A DNA stretch of 64,000 nucleotides from Enoplolaimus lenunculus. Lineage: Eukaryota; Nematoda; Enoplea; Enoplida; Thoracostomopsidae. Position numbers and translations under genes: made by a program. The notes under the pieces were generated by a model. It worked only from the letters and a program-made list of their open reading frames with translations, had not been told where the DNA came from and made no database searches. This document shows, piece by piece, positions 12,690-24,619 of the stretch; positions within the stretch are counted from its first letter, which is position 1; the number at the start of each line of letters is the position of its first letter. The stretch covers positions 1-64,000 of the forward strand of contig JASANG010003342.1 of assembly GCA_030248215.1 (NCBI GenBank), written 5' to 3'.

Positions 12690-12890
12690 GAAATGAAATC
12701 TTGTCTGGTATGACGACAATTCGTCAGCCGAACACTTGTAATCCGAAATTTCATCGATTCGGACAATTCGTCGCCCATCATTATTATTATACTTATGCTT
12801 AGGATTAGGATTACGCTTAGGAATATGTGATTAATAGGCTTTAGGACACTGTTGGGTGTCAAGTTGTCGATCGACGATTTGTCGTACATT
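12690..12890. mobile_element. ACGACAANTTGTCG foldback MITE with TTAGGC-like centre
   Basis: The left side carries ATGACGACAATTCGTCAGCC and GGACAATTCGTCGCCC. The centre is GCTTAGGATTAGGATTACGC. The right side carries CAAGTTGTCGATCGACGATTTGTCG. Related copies with the same GACAA/TTGTCG ends lie at about 34225-34430 and 53690-53862. Non-coding; the element class is unknown. Confidence 0.5.
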
Positions 12891-13459
12891 CATCTTTTCT
12901 ACGATTCTGGCGCTAACCTCTCTTTGGTTCAAAATCATAACAATTCTATAGTCATCGTCGTCGCAATACAGAGTACAAATATACATAATTGCAAGTCCAG
13001 TAAAATTACGTTTTAGTCATTTCTGATTTGTGTCAAAACGACAAAATCATTGACCACGTTAATCACGGGCAATATTTTACAATTTCTGGTGTAAATAAGA
13101 CCAGGGCTGTCGTCCAAATTCTGCTAAAATAACCATGTTTCTTAAATATTCTGTGCCCAAATTAAATTCTACGACATTCACAACAAATACTACGTCTCAG
13201 ATTTTTTGCAAAGGGGGTGGGGAGCATCATTCCCCATACTTTCCTTAGACCATAAATCGTTCATTCTTCCATTTTTATAGTGTCCTCTTAAGATTGGACC
13301 CCACGCTGATATTGCGTTTCTGGTCTCTGTACTATGACGCGCAGAGCTTTGTCATTATTAGAAATGACGCATCTAATAGTATTTGTGACCTCACTAGTTT
13401 GGCTTTTACGTAGTATTAGCGCTTTTGGTACATTCTTGGCATGCCACCCACGTATTTCC

Positions 13460-13760
13460 GTGTACACATACATGTTATACATATGATATACATATACACA
13501 AACATATACACATTAAATGTATATATGTGGTCCTTGGCCAGAAGGTGTCGAGAGCGTTCGGTCTTCAGAAATTTTTTCCACTCACTAGAAAACGGTTAAA
13601 GTCGTTTTTAAGTTGTTTGAAATCCTCGCATGCCCCTCACGACATGATTTCTTGCCACCCCTTAAATGTTGAGCTTTAGTACGGATAAGATATATACAAT
13701 GTATGCTTGTACATGTATATATAGACATGTATACATATACCCATATATGTACAAGGTGTG
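13460..13760. repeat. ATAC/ATGT simple-sequence patches
   Basis: Two patches (about 13460-13530 and 13690-13755) are rich in ACATATACAC and TGTATATA motifs, separated by about 150 bases of ordinary sequence. No gene is inferred. Confidence 0.6.
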
Positions 13761-14411
13761 TGGTGATAGTTGTAGAACGTTAGACTGAGTGACCAGCAAA
13801 ATTGTTTGAAGGCTTTCGTTTTGAGGTTAAATCAGATAATGTTGAGTATGACCGGAAAGATCAAGACTACTGCTTACGGCTTCTCCGTTTCTCAATGGCT
13901 GGATGGCGTGGTGGGGTTGAGTTTTAGAGGTAAAGCTTGGATGAGTCGGAGTAGGTTGCGCGATGGTTGATTGGTTTTTTGCAAAACGAAATGAAGGTTG
14001 AGATAGGTATCTCCAATAACTATAGCGATGTTAAAACAGCCAATGGAATGCAGCAATGGAAAGTAATTGGTTATTGAAAATGATTGATTGATAGCTTTTT
14101 GTAGAAGCCGTATTTTCGGCCAGGGGTGGACTGGCCATACAGTTTCACTGGACATTCCTGGAGCGGCCGGCAGGAATGTGGACACTGAACAAAATGAAAA
14201 AATCTTGGTTAAGTAATTAGTTTTCTCAATGACCGCCTAAGCCTAAGACTAAGCTTAAGCACTAAAGGTGATCAACGGTGTGTCGGTTCATACCAAAAAT
14301 CTAGGGCCAACTTTTAAGACCGGTTCAGCACTTGATTTCGGTTGTGTATAGAGTGTATCATTAGCCAAACTTTTTGAATTGAACGCCTAAATTGAAAACT
14401 TTGAAGTTTTA

Positions 14412-14507
14412 GGGTGGCTCTATATTGGTTATGCGTGCCGACCGTCCGCCATACGATATCCCACCTGAACGGACGACGCCGGACGTCATTAAAATATAGC
14501 GACACCC
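14412..14507. mobile_element. CGTCCG-rich short inverted-repeat MITE, copy 1
   Basis: Starts GGGTGGCTCTATATTGG and ends AAAATATAGCGACACCC, imperfect inverted ends. The interior is CpG-rich (GCCGACCGTCCG, GACGACGCCGGACGTC) in strong contrast to the AT-rich surroundings. Other copies lie near 15323, 19717 and 37511. Confidence 0.6.
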
Positions 14508-14589
14508 TTCGGCTTCAACATGGATTTCGTCAGTTGCGATACAGAAATACAAGTGATCGTACTTGGATTCTTTTGCACACTTTTCCTCA

Positions 14590-14760
14590 CATATAAGCTT
14601 AAGTCTTAGGTTTAATCAAAAGGTCAAATCTAAATTTATGGAATGGTTTAGGAAAAGGCTTAAGAGTCTTAGACGTAACGCACTTGCAAACCATTTCCTA
14701 ACCTAAGCCTAAAACCAAGCAGAGCCCGAACCTAGGCCTAAGCCTAAACCTGCGTTTTTA
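14590..14760. mobile_element. TTAGGC-rich inverted repeat
   Basis: AAGTCTTAGGTTTAATC and GGCTTAAGAGTCTTAGACG face CCTAACCTAAGCCTAAAACC and CCTAGGCCTAAGCCTAAACC. The telomere-like hexamers run in one direction on the left and the opposite on the right, as in other family members. The GGCCC ends are not clear here. Confidence 0.45.
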
Positions 14761-14894
14761 GCAAATTCTTTAGCCATGGCCCACAAAAAATCTGATTGGC
14801 TAGAAAATGTCTTGGTTTTAGGCAATTGCGCTACTGTTAAAATCATTCGCGCATTTGGCTTGATCTTAAATATATCTGGGATCTTAGCCATAAG

Positions 14895-15045
14895 AAGGCC
14901 AGAGTGGCTCAGCCCCCCATCCCTGGATAAATTTTATCCTCTCTAGAAAGCTTTCAACCTTGCTTGTAAGTCATCGAAACCTATTTATGTCCCTCCTGAA
15001 AAATGTTTAGCCCTCCTAGCAAGATGGGCTGGCTACGGGACTGGA
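14895..15045 (+). mobile_element. GTGGCTCAGC/CCGTAGCC hAT-like MITE
   Basis: Begins about AGAGTGGCTCAGCCCCCC and ends GGGCTGGCTACGGGACTGG. The reverse of the end (CAGTCCCGTAGCC) matches the start of the copy at 59390 (CAGGTCCGTAGCC). Other copies lie at about 19100, 42405 and 59390. No coding region. Confidence 0.5.
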
Positions 15046-15322
15046 TACGCACCTATCATTCTATTCGTACGTTTTATCAATTGTCCTGTGTGGCCCTTAC
15101 AGTGAAAGGCAACAAACTGAATTTTGGATTTCAACACAGGTACCAGCATATCTGTGGCGTTTTAGTCCTTTCCTCACCTCATTTTTAGAAAACAGGATGA
15201 TCGTACATTCAACGGGCTGTTCAGCTCTTAATATTTAGAATATATACCGTTCATGTTTGAGGCCGCTATATTATAGCAATGTTAAGCAACAATTTCCATG
15301 TCCCAATAATTGGACTGGGTTA

Positions 15323-15502
15323 TGGTTGCACTATACTTATTAATTATTTTAATGCCGTCCGTCATGCGTACGACGCCGTCCGTCACCGTCCGGCGTCGTG
15401 CGTTACAGTCCGTCACCATACGGTATAGTACGCGAGTATTTCGCATACAATACCGCACAGTGACGCACGATGCCGGACGTCATCAAAAGTACAGCGTCAC
15501 CC
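15323..15502. mobile_element. CGTCCG-rich short inverted-repeat MITE, copy 2
   Basis: Left end GGTTGCACTATACTT and right end AAGTACAGCGTCACCC are imperfect inverted repeats. The interior repeats GCCGTCCGTCA, GACGCCGTCCGTCACC and the inverted CGATGCCGGACGTC. Short open frames through it have no protein-like content. Confidence 0.65.
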
Positions 15503-16293
15503 ATAGTCGGGTTCGTGTATCACCAAAACGCAACGCGCGTTGGGTAACATGTTTATTACACGGAAATCGCCCGGTTGCATAAGTACTCTTGTTCTTGTCC
15601 TATAGCACTCATTGCGTGTAGTATTTTGTTGGCTTCAATTGAAACGACTTTTGGTTCGAAAATGCGCTTTGAATGTAGTTTTACAACTAAATTTCGCTGA
15701 ATGAGGCATAATTAAAATTTGGCTAAATTTTTAGTGTTTTAGCAAGATTGGCTGAAGTATCAAATTTGAAAAAAAACTGCCTGGCCTAAGCGTAAATGCG
15801 GATGAAGTGTACCTCAGCATATTTGGAATATTTGTGACAATATGTCAGGCATACTAGGGGAATTGTTAATATATACTGCCAAGTATTTTAGTGTAACTTA
15901 TTAAGAACAGTTAGTAAATTTTTTGCCAATGACCACAAACTGCAATTTAGCAATATTAATTATTTACTAGGTTACTCATTTATATATAAACATCAGTGTT
16001 TTGCCGAAACATAACCACAGTAACGTCTATGGATTCGCTGTTGCATTCAGTTGAGCTTGTTGAATTTCAGAAAAACGCGGACAAATAGGACAGAAATGTG
16101 TTGCCGTCGACCTGGAATATTATGGTGTTAAACCCGAAATAAAATTTAGGAATTATTTTCAGATATAACTTACGATATTATTATTATTAAATATCACAGT
16201 CTTTATTCCCAAAGACACCCAAAGCTCATAAAAGCCGCCCCTTCTAAAATTTCGGACTGTTATCTTCTGTCTGAATCGTTAAATACGTTAAAA

Positions 16294-16798
16294 ATGCGGC
16301 AAATCCGAACTAATGCCTTGTGGTCGATATGGTACACACTTATCGTCGGGACCGCGTTAGCGTATTGCTTCTACCTAGGACTGCTTCAATACTTTGAGTA
16401 TTCAAAAAAATTCTACCCTCACGGCAGGTCCGAATTTATACTGACAGTTTATGTTATGCTGCATGCAATTGCAATTGGGCTGTTAATTTTCTTTGCCGGA
16501 GCAGGACTGTTTCGTATTGGAAATTTGGCGTCTGATAATCGTCAATTGGGCGACGAAGAAGATTTAGATATTTTAACACGGGCTCGTGGGTTAGAAGGAA
16601 TGCATGGGGCCCCTGGGGCCGCACCTCAGGGAGGGGGTGGCACTAGTAGTAATGTATGCTGTCGGTGTGTTAGAGGTATGTGGCGGTATGGCCCACCGGT
16701 CACTCAAACAGTTCATTTAATGATGACAACGTGTATTTTGGTTGCGCATGCGTTGATGCAAACGGAATTGTTTCGAAATGCGCTGATCAGTGCCGATA
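16294..16798 (+). CDS. tinc: Tincar-like multipass membrane protein, exon 1
   Basis: First recognised exon of a four-exon gene (16294-16798, 18575-19068, 20080-20487, 21281-24619) whose parts join in frame into 1,581 codons. Drosophila Tincar is an approximately eight-pass membrane protein expressed in cardioblasts and needed for Hedgehog-dependent ommatidial differentiation; its size is similar. This exon has the family's N-terminal block NALWSIWYTLIVG (residues 7-19), a first membrane span at about 12-32, a second at about 50-72, then LFRIGNLA (72-79), a variable Gly-rich loop, MWRYGPPVTQTVHLMM and a third span at about 139-158. The donor is ATA|GTAAGC at 16799, phase 1. The ATG at 16294 is the first Met, but the frame stays open upstream to possible acceptors at 16162 and 16234, so the protein may start further 5'. 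Confidence 0.85.
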
Positions 16799-16899
16799 GT
16801 AAGCGGGTTTTAAAGTAGTTAATTTTTGTTTATTTTGAAATTTTAATTTTTTTAATTGTGGTCGCCGGAGGTAAAATGTTGACATAATTTGAAAATGTT

Positions 16900-17910
16900 T
16901 TACAGGCTATGGAGTATTTTACAAGGTACAGGTGCTATTTTCACACGTGCTGCTGTGTTTTACAGAAGACTGTCACTCTGGGTTGAAATTGGGACTTAAG
17001 ATCTTTTGCCTAACAGCTGGAAAACTAGGCCGACTGAGTAGGGATTGAACCGGCGGCCTTACGATTCCGAGGCAAGCGCTCTACTATTACGCCCGTAGTC
17101 GCCTGTCTAAACTTAATTCATCGCGTATGCTGCCGGCAAGCATACTAAAGAATGTACGTTGCATATATTGCATATGAACCAGGGCATGTATGCCTCACAT
17201 GGTTAAATTCCCAAACTTTCAATAAGGTCGTCTCTTGACCGTCCATCCCAGTTTCGACTGGATAGTGTGTTCAAAATACGGCAATTTGCCATTCCGATCA
17301 CGGCGTGCCCTCATGTCAGTCTAGGTAGGGACCGGGACTTCACACCTTTTTAACTAAGCAGCTGGAAAAGGGGATCGAACTAGCGTTGACAGGATTCCTA
17401 CGCAAAAGCTATACCACTGCGCCGCGTACGCCGCCTCTCCAACTGTATTTTATCGACCATATACGTCGACCGTATGCTGCCGACTAGCATACATACATTG
17501 CACTGCACTATATGGCATGTACATATAAAGGACAAGCATGATTTGCATGGCCCAAGTTTCAACAAGATCGTGCCTTGCCCGTCCACCCTATGTTTGGCTG
17601 GATACCGTGTTTAAAGCGCGGCAATTTGCTATTGCGCTCTCGGTGTGGTCCCTATGTCAGTCTAGGCAGGAACCGCGAATTTAGACTCTTTTTATTAAGC
17701 AGTTGGTAAAGCAGGTTACGGGTGGTGTCGAACTAGCGACCTTAGTATTTCGAGGCAGGCGTTCTTCCACTGCGCCATGTAGCCTGCCTCTCCAACTGCT
17801 TTTCTCGTCGACTGTATGTCGACACGTATGCTGCCAGCTGGCATACAACACATGTGCATTGCAAATATTACATATGCACTAGGACAAGCATGTATCTAAT
17901 GCTTACAAAG
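16900..17910 (-). repeat. Three tandem tRNA-derived SINE-like units in tincar intron 1
   Basis: Three related units of about 330-360 bp lie head to tail. On the minus strand each has a tRNA-like segment (about 17103-17035, 17432-17368 and 17785-17720) with an A-box-like AGTAGAGCGCTTGCC or AGTGGTATAGC and a B-box-like GGTTCAATCCC or GTTCGATCCC. Each segment is followed by a shared tail (GTATGCTGCCG..AGCATAC on the plus strand; CAATTTGC; TGTCAGTCTAGG). The copies differ from one another substantially, so they are not recent. They are not functional tRNAs, since the stems are poor. Confidence 0.65.
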
Positions 17911-18574
17911 ACAGGGGTAAAATTACGCAATAAATGGTGCTAGTGTGTTGCATAGCATGTATATATTGTTATATCAGAACCACTCGAGTCCAAGATCGAA
18001 ATACTAAGCGCTTAATTTCCTAATTTTTTAAATTTTAAAATTAAGAATTAATCAGAATGTTAAAATTAGCAAAACGGATACCGGAAACAGATATCAAGCA
18101 TAACGTTTAACAGAAAATGTTTAATATTTATGCCAATGTGTCAAGAATTGAAAAGCTTACAGAAGCGATTTTAAGTAATACGAAGTTTGAAAGCCGAATT
18201 TCGAAGAGTATTTTGAATAAAGTAAACGGAAACAAATATCAGTTTTAACGAAGTTATAAATTTGCTTATATATTTCCTGTCCAATATCTTATACTTATTA
18301 CTATACTTGTCTTCTCGGACCATATTCTCAAATATGTTGAACATTGGTTGGTGATAGGTCATGTAAACTTGCGAACCAATGTCGAGTTTTGAAGTTCAGC
18401 ACATTTTTCGAATTTGATTTGCGCTACTACTGTACCACTTTTGATGTTCACATGTTCATGAGTACGTTCAGTTTGCAAACCTGTCGCTAATTGGCGATAG
18501 ATGCTATACACATTTAAGAATACGGACCTCGTCCTTGCATAATTAGACTTCCTCATTAATTTGTTACTTTTCAG

Positions 18575-19068
18575 AATACTTATGGACAATGCATCCACTT
18601 GAATTTATATTTCAACTACGTTCAATTCTACCCAAATCAAAACAACAGCAACAGCAACATCATTCGTTGTTACCTACGTCGCACTTGAGCTCAAGCCACG
18701 ACGCTGTGGTGTTTGGCGACCCTTCCCGGGGTCGAAATTCTCACTCGTCTTACGATAGCCTCGACTATTTATCTCAAAACCCGTCTAGTCAGCAAATATC
18801 CCTGGACCCCATGAATTCACATTTGCCCGGCTATCAACAGTCCTTATCTCCCGCCAGCTTGGATCCACTTCACTTAGAGTCAAGTATTGACTGTGCTGCC
18901 GTTCTTGTGGGTGGCATTCGATTGAACCCTACCCTCGCAACTCCGTTGGTTACCGGAATTCCGCTTGATTTTTTCCTGCATTTATTTGGGCTGTTGGTAT
19001 TTACAGTAACATATCCGAACGTTTTTGCACGCGTGTCAAAATGTTTCAGCTTTTTGTTTTCGATATTG
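18575..19068 (+). CDS. tinc: Tincar-like protein, exon 2
   Basis: Acceptor TTACTTTTCAG ends at 18574. Two bases complete the split codon, then YLWTMHPLEFIFQLRS follows, corresponding to the conserved W-x-DL-DF region after the third span in the fly protein. A poorly conserved loop carries a short Gln/His stretch (KQQQQQHH) and many Ser residues, then SIDCAAVLVGGIRLNPT and the hydrophobic segment IPLDFFLHLFGLLVFTVTY (about residues 297-315). The exon ends in CFSFLFSIL, the first half of another span, at donor TTG|GTAAGG (19069), phase 0. Intron 1 upstream is 1.8 kb and contains the SINE-like array. Confidence 0.85.
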
Positions 19069-19099
19069 GTAAGGATGCAGCCGGGTTCGTAGGCAGAGA

Positions 19100-19235
19100 A
19101 TGGCCAGGGGATCAGTTCCGCTTTAAAATTTTTGTCCCCCCTAGAAAACTTTTGCCAAGGTTGTAAACTCTCGTGAAATCAACTGCCCCCTTCTAAAATT
19201 ATTCCCCTCCCTAGCATGTAGAGCTGGCTGCGGAT
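19100..19235 (+). mobile_element. CCGTAGCC hAT-like MITE in tincar intron 2
   Basis: TCCCCCCTAGAAAACTTTTGCC, ACTGCCCCCTTC and GTAGAGCTGGCTGCGGATCTGG match the ordered blocks and the TGGCTACGG-type end of the family at 14895 and 59390. It begins soon after the exon 2 donor. Confidence 0.45.
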
Positions 19236-19716
19236 CTGGTTTCAGCTCCGCTGTGTTAAGTTTTGCGGCAAAGTGCAGCAGGGTGTAGGTCGTGCAGCAA
19301 GCTATAAGTCGATGTTTGAACCTATACAAGATTCTTTTTTTGCACTTACAATATCAGCTTATACAAGCCTGAGCTAGCTTATAACGTAAATGCAATTAGT
19401 AAAATCTCAGGCAAGAATCATTCAAATGGTGGAGTTTTTGAAGCCAAGCTCACACAAATGATAACTTCACTTTTCAATAAGCAGGTTAAAATAGATTTAC
19501 GAATATATAACCATTTTCTACAATGTATATACCTATTTTACAAAACTCTTTCAATAACCGCATGTTTTACAAAAATCACAAGCCTGCGTAGAAATAATGA
19601 TGTCAATTGCACTAATAATTTAGAAATGCTTTGAATAGCTTTTACGGATATAAGCCTTTTTCAATAGTATATATTTTAAAAGTTCTTCACCGTCTTCGCT
19701 TGCAATAATAGTGTAA

Positions 19717-19887
19717 GTGTGGTGCTATACTTGTTGTGCGACGCCGGCTGTCGCTGTTTGTCACCGTGCAGTATCGTACGCGATCAGTTGGTGTACAATA
19801 CCGCACAGTGACTTTACTGCAATGCTCGGTGACGGACAGCGACCGCACGGCGACGAACAGCGACGCACGACAGGTACAGCGGCACCC
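19717..19887. mobile_element. CGTCCG-family MITE in tincar intron 2
   Basis: Left GTGTGGTGCTATACTTGTTG and right CAGGTACAGCGGCACCC are imperfect inverted ends. The interior is CpG-rich, with GCGACGCCGGCTGTCGC on the left and CGACCGCACGGCGACG on the right. Same architecture as the copies at 15323 and 37511. Confidence 0.6.
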
Positions 19888-20079
19888 TAGTATTTTTAGC
19901 TACTAATCTATGGCATTGACTCGATTTGCTCGCATCTTGGGTTCGTCCTTCTGTACCGGCTTAGTCGTACCGGCTACTTGGGTCAAGTTCGTGCCGTACG
20001 CCAATTTCACCAATTGTTACCTTCGACACCAGCGCCAATCTTGCTTGTGGTTGTTCATTTTTCATCCTCAGCTGCTCAG

Positions 20080-20487
20080 TATTTAGCATCAGCTTTGGTT
20101 GCATCATATGGCGCAGGTCGATATCATTCAGCATTGTTGCGTTGCAGACGCCAAGCTGCAATTTCAAATAACGGTCCAATCACGGGCAGCGGTGGGTCAA
20201 AATTTGGCACCGGTCCGTCAAAATCGAGTGCACATCCTCGAGGGCCTGGGCCCGATATGCATCTAGGTGGCGGTACGGGTGGGGGTAAAACGCCGTCAAA
20301 CGTGTCGCTTGGATCGCAAACAGACTCTGAAATAACGTCATACGCAATAAACGCGCCTGGAACACGTTGTGACGGATACGCAACGAACGTATCTGCAGTG
20401 TTTGCACTAATTGCAATGATTGGACTGCGAGCGCCAGTGTTGTACGATCAAATTGTACTATCGCAACATGTTGAACGCGATGCACAG
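20080..20487 (+). CDS. tinc: Tincar-like protein, exon 3
   Basis: The acceptor is chosen at CTGCTCAG|TAT because it keeps the required phase 0; the AG eight bases earlier would hit an early stop. The exon opens with YLASALVASYGAGRYHSALL, which completes the span begun in exon 2 (about residues 322-345). A Gly/Ser-rich loop follows, then TSYAINAPGTRCDGYATN and the span SAVFALIAMIGLRAPVLYDQIVL (about 439-460). It ends ERDAQ at donor CAG|GTATGC (20488), phase 0. It encodes residues 334-469. Confidence 0.82.
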
Positions 20488-21280
20488 GTATGCGTAGTCA
20501 GGATTTCATTTCGAAATGGTATGTATAATCATATGTTAACGTTTATGTTGCGCTTACTTTGTAAGCCTTAAAACGTTTTTCACTTTTTGAAATCGGCAGG
20601 TTATTCTTCGTTCTGTAAATGTACTTTCTTTGGTTTGTACAAAAATTTCGAGATAAGATATATTCCCTTATTCTGGCGTAAAAGGGTGCCTTGTTCACGC
20701 GTTGTACGTAGTCACATATTGTGAAAGTATAACTTGAACCAAAAGTTGCAGTAACGTAGCCGCACAGGTAACAAAAGTTCGTCAGTGTTTTTGATTTCGG
20801 GCCAACTTAAGTTGAAAAGTTGTAATTCTGCAAACGACCGCAAATTTTTTTGCCCCCACTTGGCAAAATCGTAATTTTAAAGCCTGTAAGTTTTCTGTTT
20901 TTACACGTTTCTCGAAAATTGGCCATTAGCATAGCTCCAGGGGTTATCATTTCAAACCACTGAAAATATGTTTTATTCGTGTCCGTGTTGGTCCGAAATA
21001 AAGTTGAGTTTATAAAACTGCCAAATGTCTCATGCAGACCATGTGTACCGGTACGGTTGTTTCTTGAGGTTATTTGATTCTCTAAACTATTTTTGTATGT
21101 GGTACAAGTTTAGTTCAAACCCCTAAATTTTACAAAATTGTAACATTTTACTAATTTCTCAGATTTTTCTTTATTCTTTGAACTTCTATAATTTAAACTG
21201 TGCCCAGAAACCACGTGCAAATGAAAGTATGGAGTCGTGATACATACTATCTTAAAACAAAATGAGGTCGCTATTTTCAG

Positions 21281-22073
21281 ATCAAACTTTTGGTTTGTAC
21301 TGGCTCTGGTGTAGCGTTTCTGTTCACTTGGCTGATCCTCTGGCTCGTTTTGACCATTCGCCGAGACTGGGGTTTCACCGCGGCTGCAACTAAATCAACT
21401 GCTGTGTTGCATTTAGCGCTCGCTGACCGGCAGCAAAAACAAACCGACTCACGTAATCAGGTTGCATTGCAAGGTCTGCCGCCAGGAGGGTCTCTCGTCG
21501 GGGCGAGCAACAGACCACCCCTAGGTCCTGGCACCGAACACTTAATACCTGAACCAGGTTCCGTGATAGTGATGATGCCAAACGGTGATTGTTATTCGAC
21601 GAGCGATGCGCCAAAATGTGAGGCAATTTTGAGTTTAGTTGAGCAAGGCTTAGCGGATGAAAATATCGATAGCAATTCTGGTGAGAAACAATCTTCAGGG
21701 ATTTACTGGCTAAAACCAGGGGGAGCTTCAAAATCACAACAGAGCGAACGTATAGGAATACGAGCTGATGGTGCGACTGGCCAGCCTCTAGCCCCTAGCA
21801 GAGATGCTGGAAGCCGTATGCAAATGCATACAAGTTACACTTCGGATCATGATGAATATATGACACGGCAACAACAACAACAACAACAACAGCAGCATCA
21901 GCAGCATTATGGAGTCAGTTCGCTAGAACGTCGTGGAAGACGCACAAAAGCAAGCGGTGACTTGGAATTAAACGACAAAGATAGCATTTTGTGGCGAAAC
22001 GTAACCGCTGCAACAATGAGTCGACATAATTCAACTCCACATCAACAAAAGCAACAACTGCAGCAACAACAGC

Positions 22074-22131
<58 letters not shown>

Positions 22132-22158
22132 TCATCATCATCAACAACAACAACAACC

Positions 22159-22201
<43 letters not shown>

Positions 22202-24619
22202 CTAAGACAGCGACATAATGTAAGTCAACAAGGAAATGCTTATCATGGTGTGCAAGATTACATGCAACCTTTACTTCCTGGAGGCAGTGGTGCAAGCCGA
22301 AAGGAGGAAAATCGGCCTGGACATGGAGGATCAGCAACAATTATTGAGGGTACAGATGCAACAATAAACTCGTCATTTAAAGGCATAAGGGATGGAAACA
22401 TAGTTATCGTTGGAGATCAAGCAGGACTAACTCAGTACGGCACGGTTGAACAGTATTATTCGTTTCGTGGCAGTGGAGATGGACGTCGACAACAACATGG
22501 AGCGCAACAACAAAAACAGCAGCAACAGCAGCATCAACCACAACAACGAGAATCCCAATCGCCAATTCCGACAACAATTTCTAGCGAACGCTACGCAGCA
22601 ATACAAAAAGGTATTGCACCAGCGTCTACTGTCAACATTTCATCAGGCAGTCGAGGTCCGCCACCAAAAGTTCCCCCAAAATATACTCGGCTAGTGTCAG
22701 TTCCGCCAGGGATAGGAGGCCCAAGTGGTGATATTAGCTTGAATTCAGGATCCGAGACCGCTATCCAGACTTCGATAAGCTCGACGTCAACGTATGGTGG
22801 TTTTCAGGCTCGGTCTCAACCAGTAAGTAGTGTCGCGGTACCGCTCGGTCAAACCAATCCTGTTAGCCTTGGTGAAACCCCAGTATTAGCATCAGGAATG
22901 ATTTCACCGGGGCAACCGCCGTATTTAACAGCAGCAACAACCAACTCAGCGACAAGCTACTATCATCCTTCGTCGATTTCGCGGCTGAAAGCTACCGAAA
23001 CTGCAACTAGCATTATTAGTACATCGGCTGCAATCAAAAACAGTAACACAACTGGTGCTCAGGTTCAACAATTTGCCAACGTACCACACTATTCTACCCA
23101 AGGTGAAGTGCTACCCCCGTACCCAGAAATTATCACCCCTAGCGGCGGATTACCTCTGCCACCTGTTGGCGTTGTAAGCCAGGAACAACAACTGCAACCA
23201 TCTCAACAACAACAGCAACAATTTCGGATCGATAGGCAACCAAATATTCATGTGAGGACTTCAGGAGGTATCGGCGCGGGCCGCTCAGCTTCTCCAGCAT
23301 CTAGGGGTGGTTTAATAACGCAGAGCATTGAATTTAACAGCGCTTCAGTATCTGTATCCGGTGGAAATGCAAATTTATCCGGAACCGGAGGCTTTGGTTA
23401 CTCAAACTCTCGAAAGCCAATGTGTCGAATAAACGAAAGCTATTCAGATATGGTTGATCTAGAGGGAAAGGCAGGAGGGACCAATCGTCCAGGCGGAGGA
23501 TACTTAGACCCAGAAGACGCTCGCACTCCGCTTTTAAATCCAATATCCGACAACGTGGGTGACCAGCAACAGTTCGCCAGTGTTGGTAGCAGTGTAAATG
23601 GACCTTCGAGCATAACTCATCCAATGGCTGCACCATCTGGTCACACATTGACTAGCTATGGAGAGATCGCTCGCCCTGTTGTGGATACCAGCAACCCCAA
23701 TAACTTGTCTGAATCACAGCAGCATACAGGTGGAAGCGGAGACTATCAATCGTTGACGTCTAGTTCCGGAATTTCGTCTACGAACGAAGCTACAACTACC
23801 GGAAGTGGCGGAAGTCAGTACGCGAGTCAAAACGGTTCTTCAGTGACGCTAAAGGGATCTTGTGACCATCCTACGCCAACCGTTAACATTCATACACAAC
23901 GAGGAGGTTCTCAGGAACAGCAACAGCAACAACAGCCGCATAAACAAAATCCATATGGTGGCTACTCGGTTGCACGTTACAATGGAGGGGACAGATCTCA
24001 AACAGGATCCACTGGAGACACCTCCAGCAAGAAGGGGTACCAGCAAACTACAGGAACCATAAATAACATCGACACTAAATTATTGCCGAATCACGCCTCG
24101 TATAGTACAGGAGAAAAGCAACAGCAGGATACAGGGGGCACGTTTCCTGGAACTCATCAAGGATTTGCCGCCGAAGCCAAATCACTTGGTGGCGAAAATC
24201 GTGATCTTCTACTTGCAACAGCTGGCGGAAGCAGTGTCGGAATAGGAAGTAGCATAAGTACGACAAGTGACGAGAGTGGAATTACAATAGCGACCACAAC
24301 TAGCGGCGGGGGTGGCGCTGGGGCAGGGGCAGGCAACTCAAGCTGCACCGGTGAAACATTGACGCCTACCAGTCCACATAGTGCGTTTCCAGTGTCGATA
24401 GGAATATCAACAACGTCTTCTTCGACAACGGGAACAACAATTTTAATGAAAGCGTTCCCAGAGAGCAACGGAACGTCTAAATTTGGAGAACCACTGCAGG
24501 ATGACTCAAGCGAAAAGTTAAACCAAGGCGAAAAAGGTAAATCGCAAAATGGTAGCAAACCAGCTAGCGAACTCAACAATAGTTTACACGGATCAAACTA
24601 TGTATCGAGCATTGTTTAA
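21281..24619 (+). CDS. tinc: Tincar-like protein, last exon with long Q-rich tail
   Basis: Acceptor CTATTTTCAG ends at 21280. The exon starts IKLLVCTGSGVAFLFTWLIL, the last membrane span (about residues 470-495), followed by the basic stop-transfer RRDW. The remaining roughly 1,080 residues form a low-complexity, probably cytoplasmic tail. It contains VIVMMPNGDCYSTSDAPKCE, GIYWLKPGG, a Gln/His tract (about 728-776), PPPKVPPKYTRL (proline-rich, SH3-ligand-like), MCRINESYSDMVDLEGKAG, YLDPEDARTPLLNP, and a Gly/Ser/Thr-rich end. The last residues, VSSIV, fit a class I PDZ-ligand pattern, which is inference. The stop is TAA at 24617-24619. No polyadenylation signal was settled on. Confidence 0.85.
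22030..22208 (+). repeat. CAA/CAG repeat tract encoding poly-Gln in the tincar tail
   Basis: Two nearly pure CAA runs flank a short CATCATCAT run, giving Gln-tract, His4, Gln-tract in the tincar-like last exon. CAA strongly predominates over CAG. Smaller CAA/CAG clusters occur at 21866-21904, 22500-22545, 23185-23222 and 23918-23940. The antisense open frame of poly-Val is an artefact. Confidence 0.9.

Noticed and set aside
21915-22340. Antisense poly-Val frame opposite the tincar last exon
   Set aside because: It is the complement of the CAA tract. The plus-strand frame is supported by splice phases and homology.
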